Counted from the stretch's first letter, positions 16,932 to 25,629 are shown. The stretch: DNA of 64,000 nucleotides from Terriglobus roseus (GCF_900102185.1 NZ_LT629690.1:2728001-2792000); one strand, 5' to 3'. The notes: generated from the letters alone by a model not told the origin. A program made the numbers and translations.

Positions 16932-17903
16932 TCACTGCGGAAGGACAAGTTCGTCCATCGCCATAAACTCTTTCAGCACTGGATCATCGCTGTGTTCCAG
17001 CTCTTGCAGTGTTCCGAAGAAGCGCGCCGTGCCCTCATGCAGAAAAAGAACCCGATCTGCCAGCTTTTTTGCGAAACGCATGTCGTGTGTGACCACGATG
17101 CTGGTGAGGTGAAGCTGTCGCTTCAGGCGTTCGATCAGGTCGCCAAGGAGATGTGCGATCAGCGGATCGACCATGGTGGTGGGTTCGTCGTAAAGGATAG
17201 CCTCCGGCTGCGATGCGAGCGCTCGCGCAATAGCGACGGAGCGTTTCATGCCGGTGGAAAGGTCGCTGGGTAGCAGATCATCCATGCCCGCGACGCCAAC
17301 CATCTCAAGCAGCCCCTTCACGATCTGGCGGATCTGCTCCTCATCGAGATCGTTCTTTTCGCGCAGCGGGAAAGCCACATTTTCGCCTACGGAGAAAGAG
17401 TCAAACAGTGCGCCGTTTTGAAAGACCATGGTGACCTTGCGGCGAACCTCGAGCATCTGGCGCTCGTTGAAACTGCAGATGTTTTCACCGGCAACGCGGA
17501 TGGTTCCTTGGTCGGGCTTCAGAAAACCCATCAACATTTGCAAGGAAACAGACTTGCCCACGCCAGAGCGACCAAGGATGCAGAGCGTTTCTCCGGGGCG
17601 TACAAAGAAGCTGACATCTTCCAGCACCTTGAAGCTGCCGAAGGACTTGTAGACGTGCTCGAAGGCGATGTAGGGCTTGTTGCCCTCATCAATGTTGGTC
17701 TCGTTCTGCTCGGCTGCCTGCTCGAAGAACTCGCCTACCTCTTCGGCGACATCCTGCGAGACGGCCTCCACTAGCGGTTTGTTCAGATCTTCTTCGCTGG
17801 TGTTCTCCGCAGTCGCGTGGATGCCCTCGTGGTTCGGCTGCAACTCCTCGACGTGTTCCGCGGGCTCCTTTTGCGAGCCATTTTCCTGTGTGCCGTCTGC
17901 CAT
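16932..17903 (-). CDS. Mla-type ABC transporter ATP-binding protein with acidic N-terminal extension
   Basis: 323 residues. The first 78 or so are very acidic (Glu/Asp/Gln rich) and unlike the family. The ATPase follows: IAFEHVYKSFGSFKVLEDVSF, Walker A GRSGVGKS, Q-loop VFQNGALFDS, signature LSTGMKRSVAIARAL and Walker B AILYDEPTTMVDP. FNERQMLEVRRKVTMVFQ and GALFDS are features of MlaF/Ttg2A, the ATPase of phospholipid transport across the envelope. No MlaE permease or MlaD gene is adjacent. The second signature residue is Thr instead of Gly. The gene follows mobA by three bases. Confidence 0.85.
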   Translation of the reverse strand: MADGTQENGSQKEPAEHVEELQPNHEGIHATAENTSEEDLNKPLVEAVSQDVAEEVGEFFEQAAEQNETNIDEGNKPYIAFEHVYKSFGSFKVLEDVSFFVRPGETLCILGRSGVGKSVSLQMLMGFLKPDQGTIRVAGENICSFNERQMLEVRRKVTMVFQNGALFDSFSVGENVAFPLREKNDLDEEQIRQIVKGLLEMVGVAGMDDLLPSDLSTGMKRSVAIARALASQPEAILYDEPTTMVDPLIAHLLGDLIERLKRQLHLTSIVVTHDMRFAKKLADRVLFLHEGTARFFGTLQELEHSDDPVLKEFMAMDELVLPQ

Positions 17904-17906
17904 TTC

Positions 17907-18566
17907 TTATTCAGATGCGCGTTGCGGAAAAGCGTTCTCCGTGCGCAGCAACTCCTTCGCAGCCTCGAAATCGTCCGGCGTGTTTACGTTCGTGAACCAG
18001 ATCGACGCCGTGAGTTCGTCTGTGATTTCTTCCGCGGGAAGAACACACATGCCCTGCGGGCAAACTGCTTCAGCGGCATCGCGCAGCACCGGCAACAGTG
18101 TACGTCGGCCTTGTTGCACAGCTTGCGTAACGACTTCGCGCGTCGAGCGATGCAGCAAAACAGGCAGAGGCTGCAGCTTTCCCGGCGCGTCAAAACAGGC
18201 TACGTTCGGTTTGCCGTTGCTGATGCCCCGGCTGACAAGTTCCCGCAACGCGGATGCAGGCAGAAGAGGCACATCCACTGGAACGATCAGCAACCACTCC
18301 TCACGCGCGTCGTGCAGCGCTGCATCAAGACCACTGAGTGGACCGCTGGCTGCAATACGATCGACGACAACGCGGCCATAGGGGGCGAGATATTCACCAT
18401 GCGTTTCGCTGCCGCAAAGGATGGATACATCGCTGCACACCTGTTCCAGCTTGTGCAGGGTCATCTGCAGCAATGTGTAGCCGCTGATACGCAACAGGGA
18501 TTTGTCGCGCCCCATGCGCGAACTCTGGCCACCGGCCAGCACGTAGCCGCTAATGTTTGGCTTCAT
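17907..18566 (-). CDS. mobA: Molybdenum cofactor guanylyltransferase MobA
   Basis: 219 residues. It transfers GMP (or another nucleotide) from NTP to molybdopterin. The diagnostic N-terminus GYVLAGGQSSRMGRDKSLL is intact, followed by VVDRIAASGPLSGLDAALH and the metal-binding VPVDVPLLP. The C-terminal part is short and ends NVNTPDDFEAAKELL, the usual family ending. The ATG overlaps the TGA of the M20 peptidase gene, and the next gene starts three bases after the stop, so the three form a coupled operon despite differing functions. Confidence 0.92.
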   Translation of the reverse strand: MKPNISGYVLAGGQSSRMGRDKSLLRISGYTLLQMTLHKLEQVCSDVSILCGSETHGEYLAPYGRVVVDRIAASGPLSGLDAALHDAREEWLLIVPVDVPLLPASALRELVSRGISNGKPNVACFDAPGKLQPLPVLLHRSTREVVTQAVQQGRRTLLPVLRDAAEAVCPQGMCVLPAEEITDELTASIWFTNVNTPDDFEAAKELLRTENAFPQRASE

Positions 18567-19930
18567 TGGCCTGCGTGCACCAGGAAGCGCACGATCGATT
18601 CCGTGCCGCGATAGAAGTTGCTGATGTTGAACTTCTCATTCGGGGCGTGCAGGTTATCGTCTGGAAGACCGAAGCCCATCATCACCGTGGGCACATGCAA
18701 CTGTCGGGCGAAGTCACCCACGACGGGGATGGAACCACCGCCCCGAACGAAGACTGTCTCCTTGCCGAAGACTTCGTGCATGGCTTCTGTTGCCGCATGG
18801 ATGAAGGGATTATCCGTGCCGACGACGATAGGATCGCCCGAGTGGATCATGCGGATTTCTACGGAGACTCCGCGTGGAACGATGGTTGCAACGTAGTCCT
18901 GCAGTTTGCGAAAGGTGTCGGCCGGGGTCATACCAGGGACGAGACGTAGCGAAACCTTCGCCAATGCCTTTGCGGGGATCACTGTCTTTGCACCCGCACC
19001 GGTAAAGCCTCCGGGCATGCCGTGTACATCCAGCGTGGGTCGCGCCCAAGTACGTTCCAGCACGGAGTATCCGGGCTCGCCTGTGAGTTCACTACTACCA
19101 ACTTCAGTTTCTCGATAATGCTCTTCATCAAACGGCAACGACTTCCATGCGGCGAGCTCCGCGTCCGTAGGCTTCTGAAGACCATCGTAGATGCCGGGAA
19201 TCAAGATACGTCCGTCTGCATCCTTCAACTTTGCAATGATCTGCGAGAGCGCCACAAATGGATTCGGCGCAGCGCCACCGTACATGCCGCTGTGGAGATC
19301 CGTCTTTGAGCCATGCACCTCAATCTCGGTATAGATCATGCCGCGCAGGCCAACACACAATGTAGGCAGATCTGGCGCGAAGAGTTCCGTATCGCACACC
19401 AACGCAACGTCGCACTTCACTTCTTCAGGATGCGCGCGCAAAAATTCGGCGATGCCTTCACCACCGACCTCCTCTTCACCCTCAGCAAGCACGCGAACGT
19501 TCACAGGCAACGAACCGCTCTTAAGCAACGCCTCTAGCGCCTTCACCTGCATCCAGAGCTGGCCCTTGTCATCAACTGCGCCGCGGGCGTAGATATTGCC
19601 GTTGCGCTCCTCGGGCTCAAAGGGAGGCGACAGCCATTCATCGAGCGGATCTGGCGGCTGCACGTCATAGTGGCCGTAGCAAAGTACAGTTGGCTTCCCT
19701 GCAGCGTGCAGGTAGTCAGCGTAGACAAGCGGATGGCCAGCCGTTTCGATGAGCCGCACATTTTCCATGCCAATGCGCTTCAATTCGGCGGCCAAAAACT
19801 CCGCTGCGCGGCGCACATCGCCTGTGTTTTCTGGCAACGTGCTGATGGAAGGGATGCGCAGAAACTGCTTCAACTCGTCCAACGCATTGGCCTTATTTGC
19901 TTCGATAAATTGCAGCGCGGTATCCAGCAT
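18563..19930 (-). CDS. M20 family dipeptidase/carboxypeptidase
   Basis: 455 residues from the ATG ending at 19930, with GGAAGG upstream. Di-zinc peptidase: GHYDVQPP (first His and Asp, about residue 85), GAVDDKGQ (bridging Asp), EGEEEVGG (catalytic Glu and zinc Glu), DTELF, the dimerisation-domain HSGMYGG and late ligand His in NLHAPNE. It cleaves dipeptides or N-acyl amino acids in the cytoplasm; no signal peptide. First gene of the M20-mobA-ABC run; its stop overlaps the mobA start. It diverges from the methyltransferase gene. Confidence 0.9.
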   Translation of the reverse strand: MLDTALQFIEANKANALDELKQFLRIPSISTLPENTGDVRRAAEFLAAELKRIGMENVRLIETAGHPLVYADYLHAAGKPTVLCYGHYDVQPPDPLDEWLSPPFEPEERNGNIYARGAVDDKGQLWMQVKALEALLKSGSLPVNVRVLAEGEEEVGGEGIAEFLRAHPEEVKCDVALVCDTELFAPDLPTLCVGLRGMIYTEIEVHGSKTDLHSGMYGGAAPNPFVALSQIIAKLKDADGRILIPGIYDGLQKPTDAELAAWKSLPFDEEHYRETEVGSSELTGEPGYSVLERTWARPTLDVHGMPGGFTGAGAKTVIPAKALAKVSLRLVPGMTPADTFRKLQDYVATIVPRGVSVEIRMIHSGDPIVVGTDNPFIHAATEAMHEVFGKETVFVRGGGSIPVVGDFARQLHVPTVMMGFGLPDDNLHAPNEKFNISNFYRGTESIVRFLVHAGQ

Positions 19931-19999
19931 GCTTCTACGTCCTTCCAAATTTCTTATGTTTGTTGCGGCGAAACTGCACGCAGGCAAACAATCAGATGC

Positions 20000-20782
20000 A
20001 TGGAAAGCACATCACAGACCGCACAGCAAACGCAAACAGGACAGACGTGGAATGCCAACCAGTATGCCGCCAACGGCCGTTTCGTGGCTGACCTTGCAAA
20101 GGATGTCGTCGCGCTGTTAGCTCCGCAATTGGGCGAACACATTCTGGATCTTGGCTGTGGTGACGGTGCGCTCACCGAGCAGATTGCGGCTTATGGAGCA
20201 GTTGTAACCGGATGCGATGCTTCAGCCTCTATGCTGGAATCGGCGAAGGCGCGTGGATTGAATGTCGTTCCCGCGGATATGCGTTCGCTGCCGTTTCAGG
20301 GTGAGTTTGACGCAGTATTTTCAAACGCAGCATTGCACTGGGTGACCGATCTGCCAGCAGTGGCGCAGAGCGTGCACCGGGCACTGAAGCCGGGCGGACG
20401 CTTTGTGGCGGAGATGGGCGGGTTGGGCAACATTGCGGCCATTCGAGTGGCACTGCAAGCCGTCATGACCCAATTTGGGATTGACGCGGAGAAGGATGCG
20501 GCTTCGCGATACCCATCCCGCGATGAGATGCGCGGCATTCTGGAAGATGGCGGGTTCCGCGTTACGAGCATTGAAATAATCCCCCGCCCCACGCTGCTGA
20601 AGAGTGGCATGGAGGAGTGGCTGAATACCTTCCGCAATGGCATTCTGAGCAAACTTTCAGAGGCGGATCGGCAATCTGCGGTCGACCAGACAGTCGCACT
20701 GCTTCGTCCGGCACTGTGCGATGCAGAGGGTGTTTGGTGGGGCGACTATGTTCGTCTGCGCTTCCATGCCGTTCGCGAATAA
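20000..20782 (+). CDS. SAM-dependent class I methyltransferase
   Basis: 260 residues from ATG. Rossmann-type methyltransferase: motif I ILDLGCGDGALTEQI, motif II acidic TGCDASASML, VVPADMRSLPF, FDAVFSNAALHWV and the post-motif ALKPGGRFVAEMGG. The segment around HWV and the C-terminal EEWLNTFRNGIL resemble trans-aconitate 2-methyltransferases and related small-molecule enzymes. The substrate is not known. It diverges from the M20 peptidase with 69 bases between starts. The following PLP gene is on the same strand but separated by 133 bases. Confidence 0.82.
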   Translation: MESTSQTAQQTQTGQTWNANQYAANGRFVADLAKDVVALLAPQLGEHILDLGCGDGALTEQIAAYGAVVTGCDASASMLESAKARGLNVVPADMRSLPFQGEFDAVFSNAALHWVTDLPAVAQSVHRALKPGGRFVAEMGGLGNIAAIRVALQAVMTQFGIDAEKDAASRYPSRDEMRGILEDGGFRVTSIEIIPRPTLLKSGMEEWLNTFRNGILSKLSEADRQSAVDQTVALLRPALCDAEGVWWGDYVRLRFHAVRE

Positions 20783-20915
20783 CGGCCATGTGATTGAATA
20801 AAAAGAAAGCGGAATCGTTTTAGCGATCTCCCGCATCTTGCATGAAACGGCTGGCTCAGGCGAATTGCACACGCGCTGAATCTGTGCCCTTCGTTCCTAC
20901 AAGGAGAGCCTCATC

Positions 20916-22088
20916 GTGTCAGACCGCCCAGATTTCGATCCATCCACGCTCGTCATCCACTCGAATCGCAGTTACGAGAAACAGTCGAACTCGATCCTGT
21001 TTCCGATTCATCAGACGGCGACGTATATCCACGAGAGTGTGGGTGTAACGAAGGGCTATGGCTACACACGCGGCGCAAACCCGACCGTAAACGCGCTTGA
21101 ACAAGCGATTGCCGCCGTGGAAGGCACTGCCTCTGCACTCTGCTTCCGCTCTGGCATGTCTGCGATTACGACACTGTGTTTTGGATTGCTGAAAGCAGGC
21201 GATCACGTACTGCTATCCGATGTGATCTATGGCGGCACCGCTCGCCTGTTTCACCAGGTGCTCGGCCACTTTGGTGTGGCGTATGACTTTGTAGACACCG
21301 CTTCCGTGGAAGCAACAGAAAAAGCGATCCGCCCGGAGACACGTTTGCTTTTTCTGGAAACACCCGCAAACCCAACGCTGAAAATCAGCGATGTGCGTGC
21401 GCTTTCTGACATGGCGCATCGACACGAAAACATACTCGTGGCAGTCGACAATACGTTCCTGACGCCGCTGCTGCAGAACTGCCTGGAGTTGGGCGCGGAT
21501 ATCTCCATGATGTCCACTACCAAGTACATTGATGGCCACAATGCCACGCTGGGTGGATCGCTGGCGACGCATGATGAAGCCAATACCGAGCGTCTGCGGT
21601 TTGTGCGCAAGATCATTGGCAGCATCCAGGCACCGTTTGATTCTTGGCTAGCCCTGCAGGGCATCAAGACTCTGCCAGCGCGGCTTGCCATGCACTGCAA
21701 CCATGCGATGCAGATCGCGGAGTGGTTGGAGAAACATGCGCATGTAGCCAGAGTGAATTACCCCGGCCTAGAGTCGTTCCCGCAGCATGCATTGGCGGCG
21801 AAGCAGCAGAAAGGCTTTGGCGGCATGATGTCGTTTGAGCTGAAGGCAACTACAGAACAGACGCTGCACTTTATTGAGGCGCTGAAGCTGTGCACATGCG
21901 CTGAGAGTCTGGGCAGCGTGGAGACACTGGTGACGCATCCCGCCACGGCGTCGCACTGCGATATGCCTCTGGAGGAGCGCGATCGACTTGGCATTACGGA
22001 TCGCCTCATTCGTCTTTCGGTTGGGCTGGAGTCGCCAAAGGACCTGATCGCCGATCTCGAACAGGCGTTTAAAGCTATCTTCGGCTAA
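20916..22088 (+). CDS. PLP-dependent trans-sulfuration enzyme (cystathionine gamma-synthase/beta-lyase family)
   Basis: 390 residues, GTG start with AAGGAG upstream. Cys/Met metabolism PLP fold: YGYTRGANPTVNALEQAIAAVE, FRSGMSAITT (phosphate binding), DVIYGGT, ETPANPTL, VDNTF and the Schiff-base lysine in MSTTKYIDGH (about residue 205). C-terminal ESLGSVETLVTHPATASH and RLSVGLE are typical. Members make or split cystathionine, or act on O-acetylhomoserine; exact reaction cannot be assigned. A 133-base leader precedes it, with no SAM riboswitch class that I can recognise. Confidence 0.9.
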   Translation: MSDRPDFDPSTLVIHSNRSYEKQSNSILFPIHQTATYIHESVGVTKGYGYTRGANPTVNALEQAIAAVEGTASALCFRSGMSAITTLCFGLLKAGDHVLLSDVIYGGTARLFHQVLGHFGVAYDFVDTASVEATEKAIRPETRLLFLETPANPTLKISDVRALSDMAHRHENILVAVDNTFLTPLLQNCLELGADISMMSTTKYIDGHNATLGGSLATHDEANTERLRFVRKIIGSIQAPFDSWLALQGIKTLPARLAMHCNHAMQIAEWLEKHAHVARVNYPGLESFPQHALAAKQQKGFGGMMSFELKATTEQTLHFIEALKLCTCAESLGSVETLVTHPATASHCDMPLEERDRLGITDRLIRLSVGLESPKDLIADLEQAFKAIFG

Positions 22089-22097
22089 CGCACCAAA

Positions 22098-22697
22098 TTA
22101 CTGATTCAGCAGAAGGCTCCAGATAGCCTCCACGTCTTCCACCGCACGCTGACGCGTTAGCTTGTAAGCGGTTGGATGCGCAAGCCACAATGCGGTTGTG
22201 CCATGGAGAACCTCCATCATGCGACGCAGCGTCGTCCTCACCTGCGTGAGCGGAGTTCCTGGTGGCAACGCCTCCCGTACAATTCCCGCAATGCCCTCCA
22301 GGAACTGCTGGCCCAGCTGTTCACGCGTGGCCACCACTTCCGGGTCAGCATGACGTACGAGAAAAATCAGCGAGTAGTGGTCAGGATACTGTTCCGCAAA
22401 CTGCAGGACCGCCGCAATAAAACGTCGTAACTTTCGTGTGGCATCGGGCTCCGCTGCGATTTCGCCGTTGATACGCGTTGCGAATTTTGTATAAAGGTCC
22501 GCACAGATGTGTTGCACCAGTGCTTCCTTGTTCTCGAAATGGCGATACATTGCCATCTGAGAACACCCGGCCTCCTGCGCCACACGGCGCATGGAAAGCG
22601 CGTCGTAGCCACCCGAGGTGAAGAGATGAGATGCAGCCTGAACGATCTTCTGCTTTAGCGAGTCGGTTGCATGGTCCTGGCCGGATTCTTTTTTCAT
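22098..22697 (-). CDS. TetR family repressor of the efflux operon
   Basis: 199 residues from the ATG ending at 22697. N-terminal helix-turn-helix is clear: IVQAASHLFTSGGYDALSMRRVAQEAGCSQMAMYRHFENKEAL. The C-terminal helical domain (residues about 75-199) is a ligand-binding and dimer domain with no close assignment. It faces the TolC-led efflux operon, and the gap holds three near-identical 15-base palindromes that overlap likely promoters of both. The obvious inference is that it represses itself and the operon until an effector, perhaps an exported compound, binds. Confidence 0.9.
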   Translation of the reverse strand: MKKESGQDHATDSLKQKIVQAASHLFTSGGYDALSMRRVAQEAGCSQMAMYRHFENKEALVQHICADLYTKFATRINGEIAAEPDATRKLRRFIAAVLQFAEQYPDHYSLIFLVRHADPEVVATREQLGQQFLEGIAGIVREALPPGTPLTQVRTTLRRMMEVLHGTTALWLAHPTAYKLTRQRAVEDVEAIWSLLLNQ

Positions 22698-22707
22698 AAC
22701 GAATTCA

Positions 22708-22722
22708 GTATACGCTGTACAC
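22708..22722. promoter_or_regulatory. TetR operator copy 1
   Basis: GTATACGCTGTACAC is a near-palindrome matching GTNTACGNYGTAYAC. Its TetR-side end abuts AGTATA, which on the minus strand reads TATACT, a probable -10 for the repressor gene. Confidence 0.75.
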
Positions 22723-22729
22723 ATTATTT

Positions 22730-22744
22730 GTATACGGCGTATAC
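22730..22744. promoter_or_regulatory. TetR operator copy 2
   Basis: GTATACGGCGTATAC is a palindrome apart from its centre base. It starts 22 bases after copy 1 and overlaps TATACT (22740-22745), a probable -10 for the efflux operon. Confidence 0.8.
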
Positions 22745-22753
22745 TCATATCAA

Positions 22754-22768
22754 GTTTACGGTGTACAC
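22754..22768. promoter_or_regulatory. TetR operator copy 3, abutting the start codon
   Basis: GTTTACGGTGTACAC starts 24 bases after copy 2 and ends one base before the ATG of the TolC gene. It therefore occupies the position where a ribosome binding site would be expected. Confidence 0.7.
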
Positions 22769-22769
22769 A

Positions 22770-24191
22770 ATGAAACCTGACGTTTCCATTACGGGCCTTC
22801 TGATTGCAGCGGGTGCGCTGCTATGGTGTTCGGCACCGGCTGCGGCCCAACATCTCTCCTGCACCGCTGTAACGAACGTGCGAGATGCGGCACAATGCAT
22901 CGGGAACGCGCCCGCGCTGCCGGTGCAGGAACTAAAGCACGACCATACCTACACACTTCCGGAGCTGATCGACCTGGCCGAAAGCAATAGCCCCGAGGGA
23001 CGTATTGCCTGGGCACGGGCCAAGACAAGCCTGGAGCAGGCGGGAATTGCACGCGCTTCGTATCTTCCTGTGCTTGCATTCGCCGCCCAAGGCAGCGATG
23101 TACGTGCAATTGTCCCCTTTCCAAAACCGCTTGCGCCGCGCGGTTATGTGACGGTGGAACAACCTGTAGCAGCCGCGCAGATGGAACTGGAATATACCCT
23201 GCTGAATTTTGCACGAGGCCCGAAGCTGGAAGCAGCCAAGGCCACAGAGCTGGCTGGCGCACTGACGCTGAGCCGTACACATCAGCAGATTGCTTATAAC
23301 GTAGCTACGCTGTATTACCGCGAGCAACTGGAAGCGGGGCGACTATCCGCTGCAAAAACAATCCTGCAGGATGCGGAGACGCTGCGCGATAACGCACAGT
23401 CACAGTTTGACAATGGACGCACGACGCTCCCTGATCTTCAGAATGCGCAGGCTGGCGTGGCGGAAGCAAGATTCTCTCTTGCTGCGGCGGAAGGCGCTGT
23501 GAAGAAGGCAAAGATTGCGCTTACGGAAGCTGTCGGCGTGGAGCCCTCAGCTGAAATTGAACTGCCCGTGCAAGCGGATGGTGTTTCTTCTGACGTCGTG
23601 GATTCGAAGGTGGAAGAGTTGATTCAGGCCGCGTGGAGTTCGCGCCCCGACCTGCTGGCGCGTGCACAGGCATTGAAACGCGCGCAACAGAACACTCGCG
23701 TGGCGCATGCTGCTTATCTTCCTTCGGCTCGACTTGCGGGCACGGGTGGGCAAACGGCAACGTGGCCCACTGCGGACTACGGGCAGCTTGGTTATGCCAA
23801 CGTGACCACTTGGTCAGCAGCGGTGTCGTTGAAGTGGGAGATATTCAATGGCGCGCGCAAACATGAGGTTGCAGCATCGCTGGCAGAGCAACGCGCTGCA
23901 GCAGAAGAACAACGAGCGACGAAAGATCGTGTAACGCGCGAGGTCTGGCAGTCTTACGTGGATTATCAGACAGCTGAGGAACAGCAAAAGGCCGCGCAGA
24001 GTTTCCTATCCTCCTCACAAATCTCGTATGACTCTTCTCTGGACGCATTCCGTTATGGCGTGCGTTCGCTTGTAGATGTGGTGCAAGCTGAAAAGCAACT
24101 GGCACAGGCACGACTGGCCGTTGTGGATGCGAATGCACAGGTGGCGCTGAGCGCTGCTGCACTTAACTTTGCCGTGGGAGCCCGGCCATGA
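22770..24191 (+). CDS. TolC-family outer membrane efflux protein (MdtP-like)
   Basis: 473 residues with a signal peptide (LLIAAGALLWCSAPAAAQ). Two repeated coiled-coil/beta units of the TolC fold: YTLPELIDLAESNSPEG, ARASYLPVLAF, LSRTHQQIAYNVATLYYREQLEAGRL, then AHAAYLPSARLAGTGGQ and SLDAFRYGVRSLVDVVQAEKQLAQARLAVVDA. It forms the outer-membrane channel of the tripartite pump encoded by the next three genes. The ATG has no ribosome binding site, since an operator abuts it. The stop overlaps the YtcA gene by four bases. Confidence 0.9.
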   Translation: MKPDVSITGLLIAAGALLWCSAPAAAQHLSCTAVTNVRDAAQCIGNAPALPVQELKHDHTYTLPELIDLAESNSPEGRIAWARAKTSLEQAGIARASYLPVLAFAAQGSDVRAIVPFPKPLAPRGYVTVEQPVAAAQMELEYTLLNFARGPKLEAAKATELAGALTLSRTHQQIAYNVATLYYREQLEAGRLSAAKTILQDAETLRDNAQSQFDNGRTTLPDLQNAQAGVAEARFSLAAAEGAVKKAKIALTEAVGVEPSAEIELPVQADGVSSDVVDSKVEELIQAAWSSRPDLLARAQALKRAQQNTRVAHAAYLPSARLAGTGGQTATWPTADYGQLGYANVTTWSAAVSLKWEIFNGARKHEVAASLAEQRAAAEEQRATKDRVTREVWQSYVDYQTAEEQQKAAQSFLSSSQISYDSSLDAFRYGVRSLVDVVQAEKQLAQARLAVVDANAQVALSAAALNFAVGARP

Positions 24192-24436
24192 AGCGACTCA
24201 CTCTCTTTGCAGCACTGTTTCTTGCCGGCTGCAGCCGCAACCCGAATGTAGAAATCGTGGGTTCGTACTTTCCCGGTTGGATGATTTCGCTGGTGATCGG
24301 TGTGGTGTTGACCATGCTGACGCATCTGCTGATTCGCAAGCGCTACCCCTCGCAGGAATTTGGACATCCAGCCCTGCTGTATCCCGCGCTGCTGACACTT
24401 TTCACATGCCTTCTCTGGCTTCTGCTTTTCGCATAA
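24188..24436 (+). CDS. YtcA family small lipoprotein
   Basis: 82 residues. A lipobox LFLAGC (Cys about residue 15) follows a short signal, so the mature protein should be lipid-anchored. After the motif NPNVEIVGSYFPGWM come two hydrophobic helices (MISLVIGVVLTMLTHLLI and ALLYPALLTLFTCLLWLLLF). YtcA-type proteins are regularly encoded inside MdtNOP-like efflux operons; their role is unproven. The start overlaps the TolC stop (ATGA) and the HlyD gene begins 11 bases later. Confidence 0.82.
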   Translation: MKRLTLFAALFLAGCSRNPNVEIVGSYFPGWMISLVIGVVLTMLTHLLIRKRYPSQEFGHPALLYPALLTLFTCLLWLLLFA

Positions 24437-24447
24437 GGACACACGCC

Positions 24448-25629
24448 ATGCCGGAATCAACATTTCCCGTTCGACGCATTGGATACTTCATTGCCGCTGC
24501 TGCTGTTATCGTGCTGCTGATTGCCATCTGGTCTGTTGACCGCAATCCGCGCACCGACGACGCGACGGTACGCGCTAATGCTATTGCCTTTGCTCCTGAA
24601 GTAGAGGGGCGACTCGTGGCTCTCAATGTTCTCGACAACCAGGCCGTTCACAAAGGCGATCTACTATTTCAGATTGACCCGCGCCCGTATGAATACGCTC
24701 TTCAGCAGGCTCGCTCCGAACAGGCTTCGCTGGAAGGCCAGATTGATGATGAGCGTAGGCGCATTGCCACGGAGAAATCTGCTGTGGGCACGGCGCAGGC
24801 TGGTGTCGCTGGCTCTCAGAGCAACATTTCCGCAGCAGAAGGTTCGGTGTTGGCAGCAAAGGCTGCCGTGGAACACGCGCGCGCTGCACAGCTTTCCGCC
24901 GATGCACAAATGAAGTACGCACAGAATGATCTGGATCGCATTGCACCGTTGCTGGAAAAGCACTATGTCACCACACAGCAGGTGGACCAAGCGCAGACTG
25001 CGGTTCGCGTGGCACAGGAAGCAAGTCATCAGGCTGCGTCGCAACTGCTACAAGCACAGGCGCAGGAGAAGATGGCTGAAGCGTCGAAGCAAGCCGCGGG
25101 CGCAAATCTGCAGGCGGCGCAATCCAAGGTGGGAGAGGCGCAGCATGCGGTCGACACGCTGGATACGCTGATTGCGCAGCGACCAGCGCGTGAGGCGAAA
25201 GTGCATCAGGCCGAACTGAATCTGGCTTGGACCAGTGTTCGTGCTCCGTTCGATGGTTATGTGACGAACATGAATATCTCACAGGGCGCGTATGCCCATG
25301 TGGGGACGCCGATCTTCACACTCATCGACACGGGAACTTGGTGGGTGTTGGCAAACTATCGCGAGTCGAAGCTGAAGCACGTTCGCGAAGGACAACACGT
25401 GGACGTGTATTTGATGGACCAACCCAGCCGTCGTTATGACGGTGTAGTGGATAGCGTGGGGCGCGGGGTGTTTCCGGAAGATGGCGGCGTGATTGGTGGA
25501 CTCCCAAACGTCGATCGCACGTTGAACTGGGTGCATCTGTCCGCACGATTCCCTGTTCGTATTCGCGTCCTCAATCCCGATCCGAACGCATTCCGTATAG
25601 GCGCCACAGCCATCACAGTGGTTCGTTAA
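24448..25629 (+). CDS. HlyD/EmrA-type membrane fusion protein (MdtN-like)
   Basis: 393 residues with one N-terminal transmembrane helix (IGYFIAAAAVIVLLIAIW). Then the biotinyl-lipoyl half-motif (TDDATVRANAIAFAPEVEGRLVALNVLDNQAVHKGDLLFQIDPRPYEYAL), a very long alanine/glutamine-rich coiled coil (residues about 90-240) and the second half (AELNLAWTSVRAPFDGYVTNMNISQGAY). It bridges the inner-membrane FUSC protein and the TolC channel. The coding region contains internal repeats of Ala-Gln rich codons. Seven bases separate it from the FUSC gene. Confidence 0.9.
   Translation: MPESTFPVRRIGYFIAAAAVIVLLIAIWSVDRNPRTDDATVRANAIAFAPEVEGRLVALNVLDNQAVHKGDLLFQIDPRPYEYALQQARSEQASLEGQIDDERRRIATEKSAVGTAQAGVAGSQSNISAAEGSVLAAKAAVEHARAAQLSADAQMKYAQNDLDRIAPLLEKHYVTTQQVDQAQTAVRVAQEASHQAASQLLQAQAQEKMAEASKQAAGANLQAAQSKVGEAQHAVDTLDTLIAQRPAREAKVHQAELNLAWTSVRAPFDGYVTNMNISQGAYAHVGTPIFTLIDTGTWWVLANYRESKLKHVREGQHVDVYLMDQPSRRYDGVVDSVGRGVFPEDGGVIGGLPNVDRTLNWVHLSARFPVRIRVLNPDPNAFRIGATAITVVR

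Noticed and set aside
14863-17112. Open frame of 749 codons opposite the CocE/NonD hydrolase and ABC ATPase genes
   Set aside because: It spans two real genes and their spacer, has no family features, and reflects third-position GC bias.
20783-20915. SAM-I or SAM-II riboswitch before the trans-sulfuration gene
   Set aside because: The conserved cores of these classes are not present; only a short hairpin is seen.
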